This document shows, piece after piece, positions 62,317 through 64,000 of a DNA stretch of 64,000 nucleotides (position 1 is the first letter of the stretch; every line of letters starts with the position of its first letter). The DNA comes from Catonia carolina (Eukaryota > Arthropoda > Insecta > Hemiptera > Achilidae). The position numbers were made by a program, and so were the translations under genes. The stretch spans positions 1,746,323 through 1,810,322 of the forward strand of contig JAQMRL010000021.1 in NCBI GenBank assembly GCA_035578175.1, given 5' to 3'. Below the pieces are notes generated by a model. That model saw only the letters and a program-made list of their open reading frames with translations, ran no database searches and had not been told where the DNA came from.

Positions 62317-62535
62317 TTTTTGTATTTAAATGTAATAATAAACAATAGGTTGTATTAAATTATGTTTTTTTTTATTAAAAATATTGTAAGTTTAATTATT
62401 ATTAAAATGTAATGTACAATAATTTATACAATTGAAATCTTAGTAAATAGCAAAGTATTGGTTAAGTTAGTTAAGTTAGTGTAGTAAGTAGATACTAGAT
62501 TTTTAATGCTACTGCTAATAGTTAATACTTTAGTA
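62317..62535. other. No recognisable feature
   Basis: AT-rich spacer between two HEL copies of the same orientation. Confidence 0.3.
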
Positions 62536-62539
62536 TTTT

Positions 62540-63496
62540 ACTTTCTCTTGCCTATATGAATATATAGGAAGGAAAGTATTGTTTTTTTCATGTCGATTTT
62601 AAGAAATCGAGTTTTCACCGGATCTATACGTTTTCAGACCCCCTGAACCCAAAAAACATGTTTTTAGCGATTGGTCTGTGTGTGTGTCTTGTGTGTGTGT
62701 GTGTGTGTGTGTCTGTGTGTGAACAGAATATCTCAAGAACGGAACATCGTACGAACTTGAAACTTGAAACTTAAGTTACATACCACTACCGGACGCGACA
62801 CGAACATTTTCATCAGAATCGGTCAACCGGAAGTAGTAGTTTATTCGTATAATTTTTCAGTTTTTTGCGATTTTCTCAAAAACTGGTCCTACACTTTTTT
62901 TTAAAATCGCCTATTTTACTCAATTTTTATTCTCTACAAGATAGGGTAGGCGCCATGTTTGCTGAAATTCTCGGTGAGGCTGTTTTCACGTAAAAACGTT
63001 GTTTTTTTAAGATTACGGCTTTAATATAAATTTTAGCGCAAAAACTTATATAATAAAAGTTGTAGAGAATTTAAAAACCTATAACTTCTGTTTCAAATAT
63101 TTTTTTGTATAACGCTTAGTTTAGCGGTAATTTGCGATTTTCTGTTTTTTTTCTCACGAAAACGTGAGAAAAATCGATTTTTTTAACATTTCGGTCTTAG
63201 TATGCATTTTACGACAAAAGTGTATATAATTAAATTTATAGAAAATTAAAAGATCTACAACTTTTGTTTAGAGCATTTTTCTCTACAGAGCCTAGTTTAG
63301 CGTGAAAGCGTGATTTTCCGTATTTTTAAGCCAAACTGAGTTCGATTGTCATTTTGCGTCATTCACTCATGATTAAAATAAGGTTATGTTTTTGAGGTTA
63401 GTTTTTGTTCATTTCTAATGTTTTAATACTAATGTTAGGTTTATTGTTAATTATTTGCATTGGCAAGAGAAAGTTGTGTGAGTGTTTCACACCAGA
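62540..63496 (+). mobile_element. HEL element, full length
   Basis: ACTTTCTCTTGCC to CACACCAGA, belonging to the 51.7/57.0-kb subfamily (GAGTTCGATTGTCATTTTGC). Same orientation as the preceding copy but a different subfamily, so not a simple tandem duplication. Confidence 0.92.
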
Positions 63497-63698
63497 TTTT
63501 TGATATTTGTTTTAAAGTTTCCAACCCATCCTGGTAGATGGTTTTGTCCATAGTTGGATGGGATAATTTTCACCACCTCTAGCCTCATAGGATAGAAGTT
63601 TACTGTGAGAAAATTTGTATTATCGTAATTTATTTTTTATGTAATGTGTAATAATATGGGAATAAATAAATAATAATAATTATTATTATTATTATTAT

Positions 63699-64000
63699 CA
63701 CATGGTCACCCAATTATATGACTGAATCATTTAACAACAGAAGAGGTACAGGTGTAAAAGACACTAATCACAGTTATCTCCTCTGAGAGTAATGAATTTT
63801 ATCATTATACAGCCGAACTTTGTGGTGAATGAAATGAACATTTACAGGATGGAATGTAGATGGTTTTCAAAGGGCCTGGAAAGTTAATAAAGATACTTTT
63901 CCACTCAGTGAGTAAGGCAACGGTAAACCACCTCACTCTTCGTTTTACTTAGTAAAGCCACTAAAGGTTCAAACCAACCTTTCGGCTACTAACAGCAATC
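63699..64000 (+). repeat. SIN1 retroposon, diverged, running to the window edge
   Basis: TCACATGGTCACCCAATTAT, AGACACTAATCACAGTTATC, GTAAACCACCTCACTCTTCG, GGTTCAAACCAACCTTTCGG. Preceded by an (ATT)n tract instead of the usual 5' hairpin. Confidence 0.8.

Overview
This window is AT-rich animal DNA with no confidently recognisable host gene. It is almost entirely transposable elements nested in one another. The families (DD41D and DD34D mariners, PIF/Harbinger, Tigger, piggyBac-like TTAA elements, Jockey- and RTE-like LINEs, tRNA-headed SINEs) point to an arthropod, most likely an insect. A hemipteran is only a guess.

The dominant element, called HEL here, is a non-coding unit of about 0.95 kb found in roughly 30 full or partial copies on both strands. 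It has a 13-bp subterminal inverted repeat (ACTTTCTCTTGCC), a nested hairpin at the 5' end, a TG/CG microsatellite near position 130-200, and a terminal stem-loop (GTGTGA..TCACAC) just outside the second subterminal repeat. It sits in T-runs and makes no clear target duplication. This layout matches Helentron-associated elements (HINE; INE-1/DINE-1 of Drosophila). SIN1, about 390 bp, is a retroposon with 8-12 bp target duplications whose 3' stem-loop resembles that of an RTE-like LINE in the window. SIN2 to SIN6 are tRNA-headed SINEs.

Layout. 0-6.3 kb: SIN1 and SIN2 remnants, a transposase relic, and a SIN2 copy carrying a retroposon and a MITE (MITE-H). 6.3-8.4 kb: unidentified repeats and a GC-rich LTR-like unit with a TATA box and a perfect histone-type 3' stem-loop. 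8.9-11.5 kb: LINE pieces and HEL. 12.3-19.8 kb: HEL copies, a mariner, and a tandem array of truncated HEL units. 19.9-21.3 kb: MITE-H containing a Tigger remnant. 22.3-26.6 kb: TTA-flanked Harbinger-like ends enclosing a HARBI1-type fragment, a Jockey fragment, a perfect 33-bp hairpin, a DD41D mariner, a MITE with 41-bp TIRs, SIN1 and SIN3. 27-31 kb: HEL. 31.5-34.2 kb: a second DD41D element, SIN2, SIN3 and a 766-bp TA element. 35-50 kb: HEL copies with SIN1, SIN2 and LINE insertions. 50-58 kb: duplicated segments and two nested TTAA elements. 58-60 kb: SIN3, SIN5 and another TTAA element. 60.7-61 kb: one possible host exon. 61-63.5 kb: two tandem HEL copies, then SIN1 at the edge.

Several insertions can be dated relative to each other because the uninterrupted target exists elsewhere in the window. 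None of the elements looks autonomous here, so mobility would depend on enzymes encoded outside the window.
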